NCBI RefSeq assembly: GCF_001632365.1
Contig: NW_024468519.1
Coordinates: forward strand, 258,831 to 322,830
Length of the DNA stretch: 64,000 nt
Direction of reading: 5' to 3'
Origin: Laetiporus sulphureus 93-53
Taxonomy: Eukaryota; Basidiomycota; Agaricomycetes; Polyporales; Laetiporaceae
Part shown: positions 10,460-23,572 of the stretch, one piece after another
Numbering within the stretch: position 1 is the first letter of the stretch
Layout: each line of letters opens with the position of its first letter
The notes under the pieces: model-generated
Told to the model about the DNA's origin: nothing
The model's database searches: none
Seen by the model: only the letters and a program-made list of their open reading frames with translations
Translations under genes and position numbers: made by a program

Positions 10460-12351
10460 GAGTTTGCAGAAGGATGACTTTCCGCGATCGAGCAACAACG
10501 CCTGACGAGCGCTCGTCGGCGTTTGCCGAGAACTCTAGTGGTCGATATACATCCACGGGAAGGAGCTCAAGACCACCGCATTGCTTTTGGGCTTACTGGC
10601 CAGTGGGATGGTCTTAAGCGTGAAAAGAAAGACTGCTAATCGAGGCGTAGCAATTTTCTATAAAATATTCTCTACCAAGCCAGCGAAACGAGCAGCAACT
10701 GTATCACAATAGTTTATCTATTGGCTCTCAATTGACAGCCATCTCAGCATCTCATCCACATGGCTCAAAGTGAGAATGTGGTCGTGTGAGAGTGAGAAGC
10801 AAGGCTAAGTTTGAGTTAGATCCACATACTGTTCCACAAGGGTAGCTCAATTCAATTGTGAAGCATTTACCGGATGGACGCATGTCACCGGACCACCTCC
10901 ATGCAGCAAAGTGCACTTCCAACACACGGTAAGTTTGCCGGAGAGAATGTCTGCAGCATACCTCAGGAAGCATTCGCTTCTTCTATTCGGCGAAGCGCAG
11001 ACCCATACCTTCACACATCTCCAGGAGATTCGGCGCGGAGACGCATAATTCCACCGCTTTCATCCAGGTGAGAGACACGGTCATATTAATGAGGATTCAC
11101 TGAGCTTGGAATGGACTACGATCTTGTCACGGAGTCATGCGGCCAGCAGTAAACAAAGGGTTACAGGTTGCAGTGGCACATTAGAAGTAATTGTGCCAGT
11201 TGGTTCGACTTGAGGCGAATATGCAATACGGGTGGTTCATCTCACAATGACGGAGAGAGTTGTCAATGAAAGCCGCGTTTGCTGAAATGAGCGTTCCAAC
11301 GCAAGAATTTGCCATGCGGTATCCGCAAGAAGTGCCGTCCCGAATGTCTCCTCACATGAGCGCTGTGTTCCGCGAGGCCAGTGGCAAAGAACATCTATCG
11401 TTGATGCTTCATATGTGATATCAGCAGTGTCGCGATAGCCGGAATACAAAGCAATGTGTCGCAATAGCCAGCAACGTCTGCTGACAGCGCGCAATGACTC
11501 CTGGTATTCTGATTCATTTTCACATTGCATGTTGATGGCGGAAGACATGTTATCTAGCAATATTCTCGTCAGCGATGGCTCTTAGAGTTTCACTTACTTT
11601 CACATGGTGACCCCGAGCGGCGTACATCCATGAATGTCGGCGAAGGTCGGAGAAGACGGCAATAAGCAGAAATGCTCTAGACATGCGTTCAAACAAGATG
11701 AGAGGGCCATAAGGCGGAATCGACGGCTGATCTCCGCGCGCCGTTTATTGGAACGTGGGCTCGGCATTTTGAGTGATTGATGCGTCAGCTCATGAATGTG
11801 CAGGGGAAAATGTTTATAGGAAGTCATAAAGAATGTTTCATGAAGCTTTTCATTGGTCAACTGCTGCGCATGCTGCCGGATGGTGCGGGACAACATTCAG
11901 TCGCTGTGTCCTGGCTTTAGGCACGGCCCGGCGGAAGGCTTGAGTCAGACTTCCGCGCGCTTGTGACGAACGCGGGAAAGCCGCCCGGAGCAAAAAAAAG
12001 CATCTGTATCCATACACGAGGCTTTATCAGTAGATGAGGTAGTATGGTTAACAATCCTCATCTCGAATCACAGGCAGCCTGAGAGTCGCTTGTGCCAGAA
12101 CTAGACACGCTTTTAATGTTGCAGTGGAATATACTCGGTGCATGTTCCGTTCTACAACCTTCTGGTGGATGTGAGATGATATAGGCAGGGTCATGCAATG
12201 GGTCGCACGAGCGGTTGTGGCTGGCGGTAACCGGTTCGTGTGGCTCGAGTCGAAGTTGGTTGCCATAAATGGATGGTGATGGTGGCCCCCGCCCCGAGCG
12301 CTTGGAGTCCAAAAAGCGATCTCTCGGACGGCGCGTCTATTGCATCCCGCC
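10460..12351. other. 1.9-kb stretch without a firm gene
   Basis: No complete gene can be supported. On the minus strand, 11600-11896 and 11237-11560 read like coding sequence. The first contains a basic stretch (PSPRSNKRRAEISRRFR) and an ankyrin-like scrap (ADIHGCTPLG), but I could not join the two pieces in phase across 11561-11599. The right end must contain the mL40 promoter. Confidence 0.35.
11237..11896 (-). pseudogene. Possible gene remnant or unresolved small gene
   Basis: Two adjacent open stretches have protein-like composition: 11600-11896 (98 codons) and 11237-11560 (107 codons). The upstream piece ends with ADIHGCTPLG, which resembles the D-x-x-G-x-TPL core of one ankyrin repeat. 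The sequence between them contains GTAAGT-like donors, but every pairing I tried gives a stop or a phase clash. This may be a decayed gene or a gene whose real splice sites I missed. No function is proposed. Confidence 0.2.
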
Positions 12352-12915
12352 ATGTCCTCCTCACTGCTCGCGCTGCGCGAATCGCTCTTTCCCCTCCGCG
12401 TCGCGCAGTCCTCCGTTCGCTATGCCACCAAGAAAGAGTACGTCGGCGAACAGCGCTACGAAATAATGCGCCGCGCACTCTACCCCCCGACCATCCGCAA
12501 CAGGCCCTCCCCGACTGGGACTTGGAGACCCGACGTCGGGCGGCGCCTCCAGCGCGCCATCCCCTCCGTGCAGGCCCATGATACCATCGAGCGTGCGTGG
12601 TTCCTCCACAAACGACACATCCGACGACAGCGGCAGGCCGAGCTGGAGAGAAAGTTTCGCTGCATGACGCATGCGATGGAGGTGCTGATGAAGATCAGTC
12701 CGAACTTGTACGCAGAGGCGAACAAGGAGGAGGACCCGCGTGTGCGGACCAGGCAGGAGACGGAACTTGCAAAGACGTTAAGGATCCCAGAGAAGAAGGC
12801 GTTAGAGGCGAGGGTGAGGGGACTGTTCCCCAGAGAGTTGCGTATACCGACGGACACGCCGTCGCGGGATGGCTGGAATTATGATTGGAAGCCTGTCATT
12901 CCCCGACGCGCATAA
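12352..12915 (+). CDS. MRPL28: Mitochondrial ribosomal protein mL40 (fungal MRPL28)
   Basis: A 187-aa, intronless gene for the mL40 protein of the mitochondrial large ribosomal subunit. The N-terminus (MSSSLLALRESLFPLRVAQSSVR) is an amphipathic, arginine-bearing presequence. The conserved core is the helical stretch ERAWFLHKRHIRRQRQ, then MTHAMEVLMKISPNLYAEA and FPRELRIPTDTPS, ending in GWNYDWKP, all typical of the MRP-L28/mL40 family. The upstream frame stays open, but the ATG at 12352 lies directly before the presequence and has a good context. It is the only complete single-exon gene in a window of intron-rich genes. Head-to-tail spacing to CSN2 is 268 bp. Confidence 0.9.
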   Translation: MSSSLLALRESLFPLRVAQSSVRYATKKEYVGEQRYEIMRRALYPPTIRNRPSPTGTWRPDVGRRLQRAIPSVQAHDTIERAWFLHKRHIRRQRQAELERKFRCMTHAMEVLMKISPNLYAEANKEEDPRVRTRQETELAKTLRIPEKKALEARVRGLFPRELRIPTDTPSRDGWNYDWKPVIPRRA

Positions 12916-13183
12916 CCTTGTCAGCAACTTTATGTCGTATTTCTCTTCTAAAGCTCATGATCACCATCAGATATGGGAGGATGCATGCTCGTTGGCGTGT
13001 ATGTGTTGCCAACACTGGCTTCCCCAGGGTCTCACTCTGTAACATATGATGTTGCCCCATAATTCAACTCACACACAACGTAACCATCCAGATCGCATGA
13101 GACATGGCAGCGATTGCATGAGAATGAGAATGTACGACAATCAAGTACACGGATGGTCAACAACAGACAGCAGGTCCGGTCCT
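12916..13183. other. Convergent intergenic gap, mL40 / CSN2
   Basis: The two genes face each other here and the gap must hold both 3' UTRs and terminators. I see no further gene. Confidence 0.5.
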
Positions 13184-15220
13184 TTACCACCTCCCTTCCA
13201 GCTCTCGAATACTGGATCCGAACGGATCTGCACCCATGCCAAAGTCCGTTCCCTTGTTTCCGCTCTGGTTCTTGGCGACCACAGACGTGTGTACCGACTC
13301 GAGCGCGGTTGTCCACTTGTCGAGTGCTGCATATCGTTTCTTCTCGAGACTCTGTCTGGTTGAAAGAAAAGTCACGTTAGGCAAGGATTAGCGAACAAAG
13401 CAATGAAGACTGACTTATTCTCGAGCTCAAGCCGCATCGCGACTTGATCAATCTTTCCTTCTACCTTGCCCTCGAGGATAAGCCCAATGAGGAGATCCTC
13501 GACTTCGTCTTTGTCAACGTTGAGTTGCTAAGGCAAGACGAGTCGTTAGGAGGAACTTGTTACGACCAGCCACGACGCCTACCTTCGCGAGGAAAGAGAG
13601 CTCGAGACGGGTGTACGGTTTGATCAGGTCGATGAGGTACTGTGTGCGCAAGCTGCGTAGCAATTCACCGATGTACGCCTTGATGAAGGGATCGCCCATG
13701 ATTGTTGACTCATTGTCTTGAAGGAGATCATAAAAAGACCTGCGACCAGGAGATGAGACATCTTACCGTGCAGAATCTTCTCAGCGGCATGCACTTCTCG
13801 CCGTTGATACGCATCAACGAGGTCTGTCATCGCCTTGATCTGTGGATCGTTCTTGTATCTATGATTCACCGATAAGACTGCGCTATAAGCGGCAGAGGTG
13901 TATACATACGGCTTCGTTTCTTGGCTGTCAAACGGATTCACCTCACTTCCCGTGAGCATGTTCGCGAGGACGAGATACTTGAGCACTTGGATGCGCTGCG
14001 GGGACCCGGCTTCATCGTAGTTCTTGAATGATTCAAAGAAGTCTTCGCTCGCACGGTTCCATTGGCCTACCGAGCAATGATATGTAAGAGTTCTAGGAAG
14101 GTTAGCAGACAGAACAGTAAGCGTACGTTCACCCATCCACATCTTGCCGCCGCATTCTTTGATGACCCCCATGATACGCGGGTGAGGAATGGCGGAGCGG
14201 ACAGAGTTCGATGCATTGTAGATTTCCTGAGAGAGCATGAGTACAGAGCGTAAAAGATATGTGCATTTTCAGGTGACGTGCCTTTAATTTCTTGAAGTTC
14301 TTCGTCTCATTGTGCATCTGGATCTCGAGCGCGTAGATCTCAAGCAATTGAGTACCTTTCTGTGCCATATCTTCCCCATCACCGTTGGGAGTTGTTTTAT
14401 GCAACTCTTTGAGGACCTATGAGAATGCCTACGTTGAGAAAAGCTCGACCACTCGCAACGTAGTAACTTTACCTGCGCTAGGCGACCGTACTGCTTGCGA
14501 TCAAGCCAAAGCTTCGCGAGCTTGAGATTCGTCTTCGCGTTGAGCCTCTGATTAAATCAGCGTCAGAAATACCTATTATCACCGTCATCAAGATGCCAAC
14601 CTCATTCCTCGCCTCCAACAGCGCAGTCTTCGTGGCTTGATAGAACTTTTCTAATACCTCATCACCCACTGGTCCTCCCTTACCGCCACCGACGTAGTCC
14701 AGGATACCATTGATGGTTTTCTCGGCGTAGTTTCGTGTGACAGCGGACTTCGTGTACGTGAGCAGCTGTCGATAGGTATTGAGTGCATCGTTTGGTCTGT
14801 GTAGTGTCAGGAAGAGAAGCTTTGTTGATTGCTTCAACGCTTTGAATCCCCTTTGTGAGGTGATGGACGTTTCAGCGCGGAAATTATAGCTATCAATACG
14901 ATCAGACGCACCAGTCCCCCTTCTCCTCTTCCTGATCTACTATAGCACGGAATTCCTTTAAGGCTTGTTCCGGATTATCGTCCTTCTTCGCTGGAAGACA
15001 ATCAGTACGGATATGAGGTCGAGCCACATTTGACCTACACTTGGCCGTATAGTACATGTTCTCGACATCGGCGCTTCCGGCTTCATCGCCTGCATCGTCA
15101 TCGGAATAGTCGAAGCCATAGTCCTATCACAGATTTAAATATAGTAATGGAAGTAGGTTAATCTGCAATATCCACCTCGTCATCGCTGCCTTGCATGTAC
15201 TCGGCATCATCGTCATCCAT
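13184..15220 (-). CDS. CSN2: COP9 signalosome subunit 2
   Basis: About 478 aa, the PCI-domain subunit 2 of the COP9 signalosome, which removes NEDD8 from cullins. Twelve exons: 15176-15220, 15041-15123, 14912-14990, 14601-14850, 14473-14547, 14282-14416, 14127-14226, 13910-14066, 13767-13858, 13583-13716, 13415-13527, 13184-13355. Landmarks are an acidic start ([15 protein letters not shown]), [74 protein letters not shown], a PCI winged-helix part ([27 protein letters not shown]) and [12 protein letters not shown]. Two oddities: the intron 14227-14281 starts with GC (AAG|GCACGT), and the join from exon 2 to exon 3 is out of phase by one base with every GT/AG choice I tried. Confidence 0.9.
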
Positions 15221-15915
15221 CGTTTGAGATTGCTTGTGAAGAAAAGATCTGGAGTCCATTAGGTCATTTGAGTATACCATCGCAGCAGACTCATCGACTG
15301 GTCCACATACAGAGAGAGTTGCGCTAGGATCAGTGAGCGGGGAGGAAAGGAAGAGGCAGTGCAAGTACGCGTATGGGTGCTTCGCTTCGACGCACGCGCC
15401 ACAGCCGCGCTTCGAAGGACGAGATCACGTGCTACAGCGACGCGGCTATGCGATCAGATCTCGGGGCACGAGAAAGCGATCGACATTGATCCGCCTTCTG
15501 AGAATGTGCTGCGCAGCCCTCGCTTATAACGCTGCGGGTGTCGCGAGTTTGGACTGGAGAGATCTTGCGAGGAGAAGACAATGAACGGTGTAATTCATTC
15601 ATATATGCTCGAGCTACCTGTTCTGTGCCACTTCAGCCTTGGCCTAACTATAAATCCGGGTACACGACGATTATTCACCGAGCACAACGATTTCTTGCGC
15701 CGGCGTGATCGTTTGGGTATTTTATTTCATAGGCATAGTTGCCTCGTCAGAGTTGTGGCCAGGAGATCCACGGCTTACATAAGTAACACGGTCGCGTCAA
15801 TCAGGAGGCCTGCCTATCCTGGCAGTTGTCATTCTGTCCGTGACACCCCTCGGCTCTTCCTGCTACATCCATGTCTCCTTCTTCGTTCTTGTAAAATACC
15901 CAGCTGCCGGAGGCG
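15221..15915. promoter_or_regulatory. Divergent promoter region, CSN2 / FAB1
   Basis: A 695-bp gap between divergent starts. Open frames inside it (15333-15584, 15581-15967) have arginine-rich, low-complexity translations and no motif, so I take the stretch as regulatory plus 5' UTR. Confidence 0.45.
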
Positions 15916-18900
15916 ATGGAGTCAGATGCCAATTCTGCGCACGTACTCCCTTCCAACGAACCGTTAACGAAATCGCGAAGCAATACGAAGATAGTAGACG
16001 ATGTCACGAGCCTGACATCATTCAATCCATTCTCCGAGGAAGATGAACATGACCAGTCTTCGTACGCTCTTGTCACCTCGCTGTTCTCCAAAGTCAAGAA
16101 TACTCTTGCTGCTCCTCTCTCTTCTGCGGCCGCGTCTGCTGTCGCTGGAAACATACATCATACTCCTCAGAACCATGCCCAAACCGCCGATTCAAAACGA
16201 CCGTCCATCTCGAACCATGCTTCAAACCAGTCAAGCAGGTCCTCTGTCGATCGTCACAACCTGTTCAACGTTGCAGCCTCCAATCCTGCGCCTCCTTTGG
16301 TCTCGCTGACGCCAGTGGTGTCAGAGACTCCGTCATACATCGCAGAACTGGATCGACCTCCATCGCGAAATGGCTCTTTCTATTTGCCCGACACCCCGGA
16401 TGGTGTAGTGTATGGTACCGCTATCCCTGGTTTCCCTATACAAGACAGCGATGCCAGGAGCATCAGAACTACAGGTAGTATCCGGAGGTCTGCGTCGGTA
16501 TCCAAAGTGATCCGAAGGATCCGAGGAGAAGGTGAGTTTGGCTGTGTGGCCGGACCGCCAATTGGCTTACTCAGACATTTGTAGGATTGTCTCGAGACTA
16601 CTGGATGGACGATGAGCTATGCAAAGAGTGCTACGATTGTAAGAGCGTGTTCACTGCTTGGCGGAGGAAACATCACTGTCGTATATGCGGTAAGTTACAT
16701 GCCATACTACATGCCATGAGTATATTCTCATGCTTGTGTAGGACAAATCTTCTGCTCTCGATGTGCTTCCAATATTATCAAGGGCGCTCGTTTCGGCCAC
16801 AATGGCATGGTGCGGGTGTGCAACCTCTGCCTAGAGAAGTTGACCAAAGTAGACGACGACGACGACGACGATAGGCGCTCAATAAACTCCAGCATGACCT
16901 CTCCCTTTGCCGCTCACCAGCTGGGAGAGGCTTTGTCGTTCGCCCATTCTCATCATCCACAGTCACCATTCGCGGCCTCGCAGCTCTTCGGGCGCACAGA
17001 TGAGCCATTCAACCTGTTTTCCATAGCGGAAACGAAGATATATCCTGGTTCTGATGACAGTGCTCTTGCATCGCCCCCCTCCACACCTCTTGAGGAAATC
17101 CGCAGAGATCGTCTCGGCCGCGAAAATCCAGTTCCATTTCGCAGGGCATTAGCTGAAGAAGTCCAAGACTCAGTGGCCCTCCCTGATAAGTTCGCAAGCG
17201 AGGACTCCCCAACTGCTCCTGGGACCAAAACACCTATCGACTTCCCCGTCACAGTGCCGATCTCTGCCATTGGGTCGATGAGTTCCGTGCAATTTCCCGT
17301 TACCTCACCCGATCAAGGGCATCCGTTCGAGAGTCCAGGCATGCTCAGGTCACGGTTCAATTCATACGTAGATCTCGAAGCGCAGAGTCCGTTCATCCGC
17401 AGTCGCGTACAGAGTGGTATTGGAGAGCGCTTGGCAGGGCACCCTGGCTGGCGTACGCGGACAGAAAGCATCGCGTAAGTGATGTCAACCTCTATGGAAT
17501 AATCATTGAATGATATGTTTTCCCAGATATGCACAGGAATTGAACTTGATTTCCATGTTCCACCTGAGGATCATGCTCCGGCAGATGCTGTCAGCTGAGG
17601 ACATTCCCAATATTGACGAATGGGAGGAGACGCTCTTGAAACTCAGCATGCGCATCGCTCGCGAGTTGACATTCACTGCTCACCCTCAGAGGCAGGGCGC
17701 CGACATGGATGTCCGTCGATATGTCAAGATCAAAAAAATCCCCGGTGGCGCGCCGAAGGATTCCGAGTATGTGGATGGCGCCGTCATCACCAAGAACGTC
17801 ACGTATAAGCAGATGGCGCGGATGCAGCGTAATCCTCGTGTCATGCTCGTCACGTTTCCCTTGGAGTTCCATCGAGTGGAGGGGCAATACATGCACTTCG
17901 GCCAGATCTTGCGGCAGGAGAAGGACTACCTAAACAACTTGGCTACTCGTATTGCAGCTCTGCGGCCGCATGTTGTTCTGGCAGAGAAGTCTGTCTCCCG
18001 GCTGGCTCTCGATGCTCTCGCAAAACACAAGATCGCCGTCGCCAGGACCGTCAAGCCATCCGCCATCGCCTTCGTTGCTCGGATGACGCAAGGAGATGTC
18101 TTCTCATCCATGGACAAGCTTGCGCTGGAGCCGCGCCTCGGACACTGCGCGCGGTTTCGCATCCAGACGTTCGACCATCCGCTGATTCCCGGTCGCCGCA
18201 AGACGTACATGCGCTTCGAGGGATGTAACCGGGAGATGGGCTGTACGATTGTGCTCCGCGGTGGCGATATAGATACACTTAGGCGCGTGAAGAAAGTGAC
18301 GCGCTTCCTCGCGTTCATCGTGCGCAACCTTCGGCTCGAAACTCATTTGTGGAAGGATTCCGTCATCACCTTGCCGGCGCTGACGGCTGAAGCTACCCCT
18401 CCTGTTCAGTCATCGGCTGACTTATCAGCTCTCGAATCGGATGCATCGATGCCGTCTCAACTGACTGCTACTCTGACGCAGAAGACGCTGTCCCAAGCAA
18501 TTGTTGATGCAACTCCACAACGACTTCCCGCAAGTGACATAGTGGATGATCTGCCGGACGAAGATGCAGAAGAAATGCGCCTGTCGCGGCGCATTCAGGA
18601 GTCGATTGAACCATATCGGAAGACCTTCCTCTCTGTCTCGGCTACCCTTCGTTTCCCGCCTCCATATCCTATCAGCCGCATGAAGGAACTCGACGATGAA
18701 CTCACGCAAATTAAGCGGGAATGGGAAGACGAGGTGATCCGTAGAGAAGAACGGGGTTCTGCGAAGCATCAGCAGGAGGCAACCTTCACACAGCAGAGCA
18801 TCATATCCACGATCACACCTGACATGGATGATGTTGCGGCGCAGATAGAGTCTCTTCCGCTCCCAGAGGTAATCGACACGCCCATTTCCAGTGACGATGG

Positions 18901-21900
18901 CTCGACTCCTGCCGAACACACCGGATACTTCGAATCCCTTCTTGCATTGCCACACATCGCAGCACCATCGCTTCCCCAAACACCCTCAGAGGAGCTGCCA
19001 GTCAAGGTGGTCACTGCTGAGGACATCAGACTTGAAAGTCGCCTGAATTATCTGAAGTGGCAACATGCCGAGTACCGCCGAGTGTGGGAATGGTATCTGC
19101 GCAAGAATAGGGATGACTTCGACGTGGAGAAGTACCAGTGCATTAGTTTGTGGGAAATCACCCTTCCCATGACAGAGAGCGGGTTGCATCCCGCTTGCTT
19201 TCCTCCTCGTCTAAGGTACATCACGTTCTATGGTGAAAATGACTGCACTCTCGGCCACTACATCGAGCAGGCGGCAAGAGATGCCTTTGCGCAGTTCATG
19301 GACGCAAAGGCAATCTGCGAGAACAAGGCATGCAATCAACCCCTGGCTCGGCATTGCACCGTCTATGTGCATAATGAGACTCGTCTTCTAGTCGCAGTTG
19401 AGCAGTGGGATGGGCAGATCAACCAACGTTCGCTGCCTCCTGACACGATCATCACCTGGAGTATCTGTTCTATCTGCGAACAGGCCACACCATTCATTCC
19501 GCTGTCTCCGGAGGTACAGAGGTACTCTTTCGCCAAGTTCCTCGAGCTCCACTTCTATCCTGCGGATGTGCAGCTTGTGCCAGGCGCGGGCTGTCAACAC
19601 AACATTTACCGGCATCACATCAGATACTTTGCCATTCAGCAGATGACGATACGCTTCCAAGCAGATCCTGTGGTCCTGCATGAGGTTGTATATCCACCTA
19701 TGCGTGTACGAGTACGACCAGAGACGCAGCTCGAAATCAAGAACAGCGATTTTGAGCGCTTGCATACAAGGAACAACATGTGGTACACTGCCCTCATCGA
19801 TGATCTCAAACTGATCAACATCGACGCAGCTACTGGGGACGAGGAGGCGGATGCGAAACTCACCATAGAGATCAACCAGCTCATCATCAGAGCTGAGTGG
19901 GAGAAGGCAGATATTGCCAGGCTGATCAATACGATCTACAGCGAGACTGCTCCCACAGATACTCTTGCTCTCAATCAAATCAGAGCCTATAGGCAGGATA
20001 AGATGGTTGCATGGCAGCAGGACTTCGATAAGCTGCCAAAACCGAAGGTGACGCAGTTACTCGATCGCAACAGCCGCAAATCATCCGCGTTTGGCTCTGT
20101 TCGTGCTATGTTCCCTCGGAGATCCGAGTACTATGGTTCGCTCGAGAACGCACACAACGTTTCAGAAGCCGAGGACTACGGTCGCCTCGTCAAGAGACGG
20201 CTTACGGGAGGTTCTCTCGTGTCGACGTCGTCCACTTCTGACGCTTCGGAATCAGAATCGGTCATGGACAAGACCGCGCAGCGTGCTCCCACCGAAACGG
20301 CCCCGTCGACCATCGGCGATCAGCTGCCTACGGCTAGTTGCGCGGAGTTGGAGTCTTCTCCGAGATCTGATGTAGACAGCGACTCTACGATCGGTGCAAC
20401 GCGCGCAGAGCAAGTTTCTGTCGAACTTTCATCGTCTCCTCAGGTGCTGCAACTTAGCTTATGATGTAATGAACATCTTACTGATATTTGACGTATAGGT
20501 TGATCACAATGTCCCAGATATCGCGCGCACATTGCAACGTGCCTCTCGGTTGCCGAGGCGTCCGACGAATTATCCAAGTGTCGCTGAACTTGTGAAGAAG
20601 TATCAGGACTATCTCCCTGCGCGGGGTGTTGAAGAGCTAACGAAAACGGCCCTTCCACCTGCTGCTCTTGTCTGTGAAAGTGGACAGGAGACTTCTACTG
20701 ACCTTCCGCCCCCGGTGCGGAACAAGTCTCGTCGACGAATGATCAACGGAAAATCGTCTATTTCGGACTTCGAGTCGAGCTACGCCGTAAACGTCGCGCC
20801 CAGATATCTCACACATGCAAGACGTACGCTTGGACCAACGCCATACAGTGCTCGGATACCTCCACCTGCAATTCCATTCGAGTCTCGTACAACATCGCGG
20901 CGTGCATCTCCTGACAAGCGCTCTGCGACCTTGCATTCTAACGCTGATGCGGCGAAGATTGACAAGAACTCACCGCCGCTCAGTAGATTGAATTCGCTTG
21001 CAAAAAGGAGGGGAAAGGCGACGAATCGTCCCACTGGTATGGAGAAGGCAACCTCGTCACGCTTCACAGGAGCGGTCGGGTCTAAGTCCACCGTCAAGAA
21101 GCCACCAGGGCTGGGAAGCAAGGTTTCCAATATCGCCAAGCACTTCGAGCGAATCAGCAAGGATACTGAGCGGACCAATCGTCGGTACAGTGTCATTCGT
21201 GGACGGCGACCCCGTCCTGTTGCATCAGCCCGTGCAAAGGTGGAGGTTCTCGATAGCATCAAAGACGCGATCCAAGACGAGTCAGAGAGCTCAGACTCTA
21301 GCGAAGCCGACGATGAAGGGGATGGCGATGACGAGATGGGAAAGTCGCCCAAACAGAATCAGATGGAAGCAAGTCATTCATCGGAGACGTTTGACTCAGG
21401 ACAATATACCCAGCCTATGAATGTGCCTCCTCAGAAGGTCACTGCCGAAGTCATTGAACATGCACAGCCACAGGACGGAGAGCGGTCCGTTTCTACAGAC
21501 GGGGAACTCCTACAGACACCCGCGCCTGCTATTTCAACGCCCAGCTCTCCGATGTTGACGGCGATGAACCATGCACCGATACCGATGGCCCCTATAACTC
21601 CTGAACTCGATGTTGGATCAACCGGTACCGAACGTTATTCTATTCTGAAGACTCTCTCTGGCTTCTGGCCTCAGCAACTCCCGCAGTCTCGCATTCGTGC
21701 AGATGTAGACGCCGACGACCCGTTAGCAGATCCTGAGCACATTTTCCGCGACTCATCAATGGTAGTACGAACTGACGAGCCTACATCGATCATTGCTCTC
21801 GCTCTGAAGTAAGTATCACTGCCCTTTCTCACCGTGGCCTTCGGTCGTTCGGTCGTTCGGTCGTTAATGCTCAGCTGCAGTTCCCCACAATACCGAGATA

Positions 21901-23379
21901 TGTTGGCGAAGTCGCGTGCTGAGAAGCGCCAAACGAGAGAGCCGAAGTTGACGGATGGTGGTGAAGCGTTCATGCCTGACGACAGATCAGTCGCTGAATC
22001 AACCTCCACATGGGGAGTCGTGAACGTAGATAGTCCCGAGACTTATGATCCCACGGAGGAGCTACGGGTTCCCTCGTCGAAGCAGCCGTGGGCTATATGT
22101 GAGCACCTGTCCTGATCGCTTATGAGACATTATTGGCTAATTCTCTTGACAGCCTTCGAGAGTGGAGGATTGACGATCGCTTGTACCGTCCTCTATCCTG
22201 AGCAGTTCGATGCGCTCCGTCGTACGTATGATTGTGAACGAAGTATGATTGAGTCGCTTGCTCGATGTGTCAAATGGAATGCCAGCGGAGGGAAATCGGG
22301 ATCTGCGTTTCTGAAGACCCTTGGTAGGTTTCACGAAACGCGTACGTTTCAGTCTAGCTAATGCAACCTTAGACGATCGCTTCATTGCCAAGGAGCTTTC
22401 AAGAGCAGAACTACAGGCAATGGAGACCTTCGCGCCAGCTTATTTTGACTACATGTCATCTGCGGTGGTTGCCAATGTACGGTACGACAATGCACTTTAG
22501 TAGATCATGAGCTGATGGAGCATGCAGCGCCCTACACTCCTCGCAAAGATTTTTGGATGTTTCAAGCTTACCTTTAGGACATCCCATAAGCACCAAGGGC
22601 CAAGCAGAGGGAATGCAACGCAGATGAACTTGCTCGTAATGGAGAACCTCTTCTACGATCGCCGTTTCTCCAAAGTACGTTGTACGATACAAATCTAGGG
22701 CAGTACAATACTCAAGCGACGTTTCAGATCTATGATTTGAAAGGATCAACCCGGAATCGTCACGTACAGTGTACTGGTCGAGAAAATGAAGTACTTCTGG
22801 ATGAGAACCTGGTGGAAAGTGCGTATCCGCTATGTCGAAATAACGTATATTGTTTCTGACGCGTCACTCTCCTCAAGCTGCGCATTTGGCGCCCTTCTAC
22901 TTGCGTGAACATTCAAAGCGAATTTTACGGGGTGCTCTTTTCAATGACAGCAAGTTCCTGGCTGAGATCAACGTCATGGATTACTCTCTCGTGGTCGGTG
23001 TTGACAGTCTCAAGAACGAACTTGTAGTAGGAATCGTTGGTATGTTACTATAATTTCGGTGTCCCTTTTTTCAAATTAACCGCAGATCATAGACTACATC
23101 AGAACCTACACGTGGGACAAGAAACTGGAAAGCTGGGTGAAGGACTCTGCTTTTCTGGGCGGTGCCAACAGAGGGGAGCCGACAATTATCAGCCCAAGAC
23201 AGTATAGGCAGCGCTTCCTGAGCGCTATGGAGCGTTACTTCCCTCTGGTACGTTCGGCAGTGTACCGGGAATGCTTTATGGTCTGATACGCGACATAGGT
23301 GCCTGACCGGTGGATGAAACAACATGATGCTCCTGAAGACGAGGGCAACGCTCTCCTGGATCTTTGGCCTGACTGGTGA
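15916..23379 (+). CDS. FAB1: 1-phosphatidylinositol-3-phosphate 5-kinase Fab1/PIKfyve
   Basis: A 2271-aa lipid kinase making PtdIns(3,5)P2 on the vacuole/endosome. Thirteen exons: 15916-16531, 16585-16689, 16742-17474, 17527-20443, 20499-21808, 21875-22098, 22153-22323, 22373-22476, 22528-22674, 22728-22818, 22878-23039, 23093-23247, 23299-23379. Domains in order: a Ser-rich N-terminus; FYVE at about 210-285 ([33 protein letters not shown]); a seven-Asp run; the TCP1/chaperonin-like CCT region at about 595-760 ([16 protein letters not shown]); the Cys-rich Fab1 region ([34 protein letters not shown]); a long disordered linker; and a PIPK kinase domain at about 1970-2270 ([49 protein letters not shown]). 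Every exon junction is in phase. The full domain set suggests a normal active enzyme. Confidence 0.96.
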
Positions 23380-23572
23380 CCCTGAGGGTTTGTATCTTGC
23401 CGTGTGGCTGTATTCTAGATATTCAGGCTGTCATTGGTTCATAGTATTGACGGACCTTGCAATCACCGCCGATTGTGTAAATTAGCCAGTACATCATATT
23501 CTACGCATTCTGTACATTACGTGCCATGTAGTACTACAGGCCCGCCTGTGATGCTCGCTACATACATCTACT

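Noticed and set aside
12048..12857. Long open frames opposite mL40
   Set aside because: They are antisense shadows of the mL40 coding sequence, which has clear family motifs.
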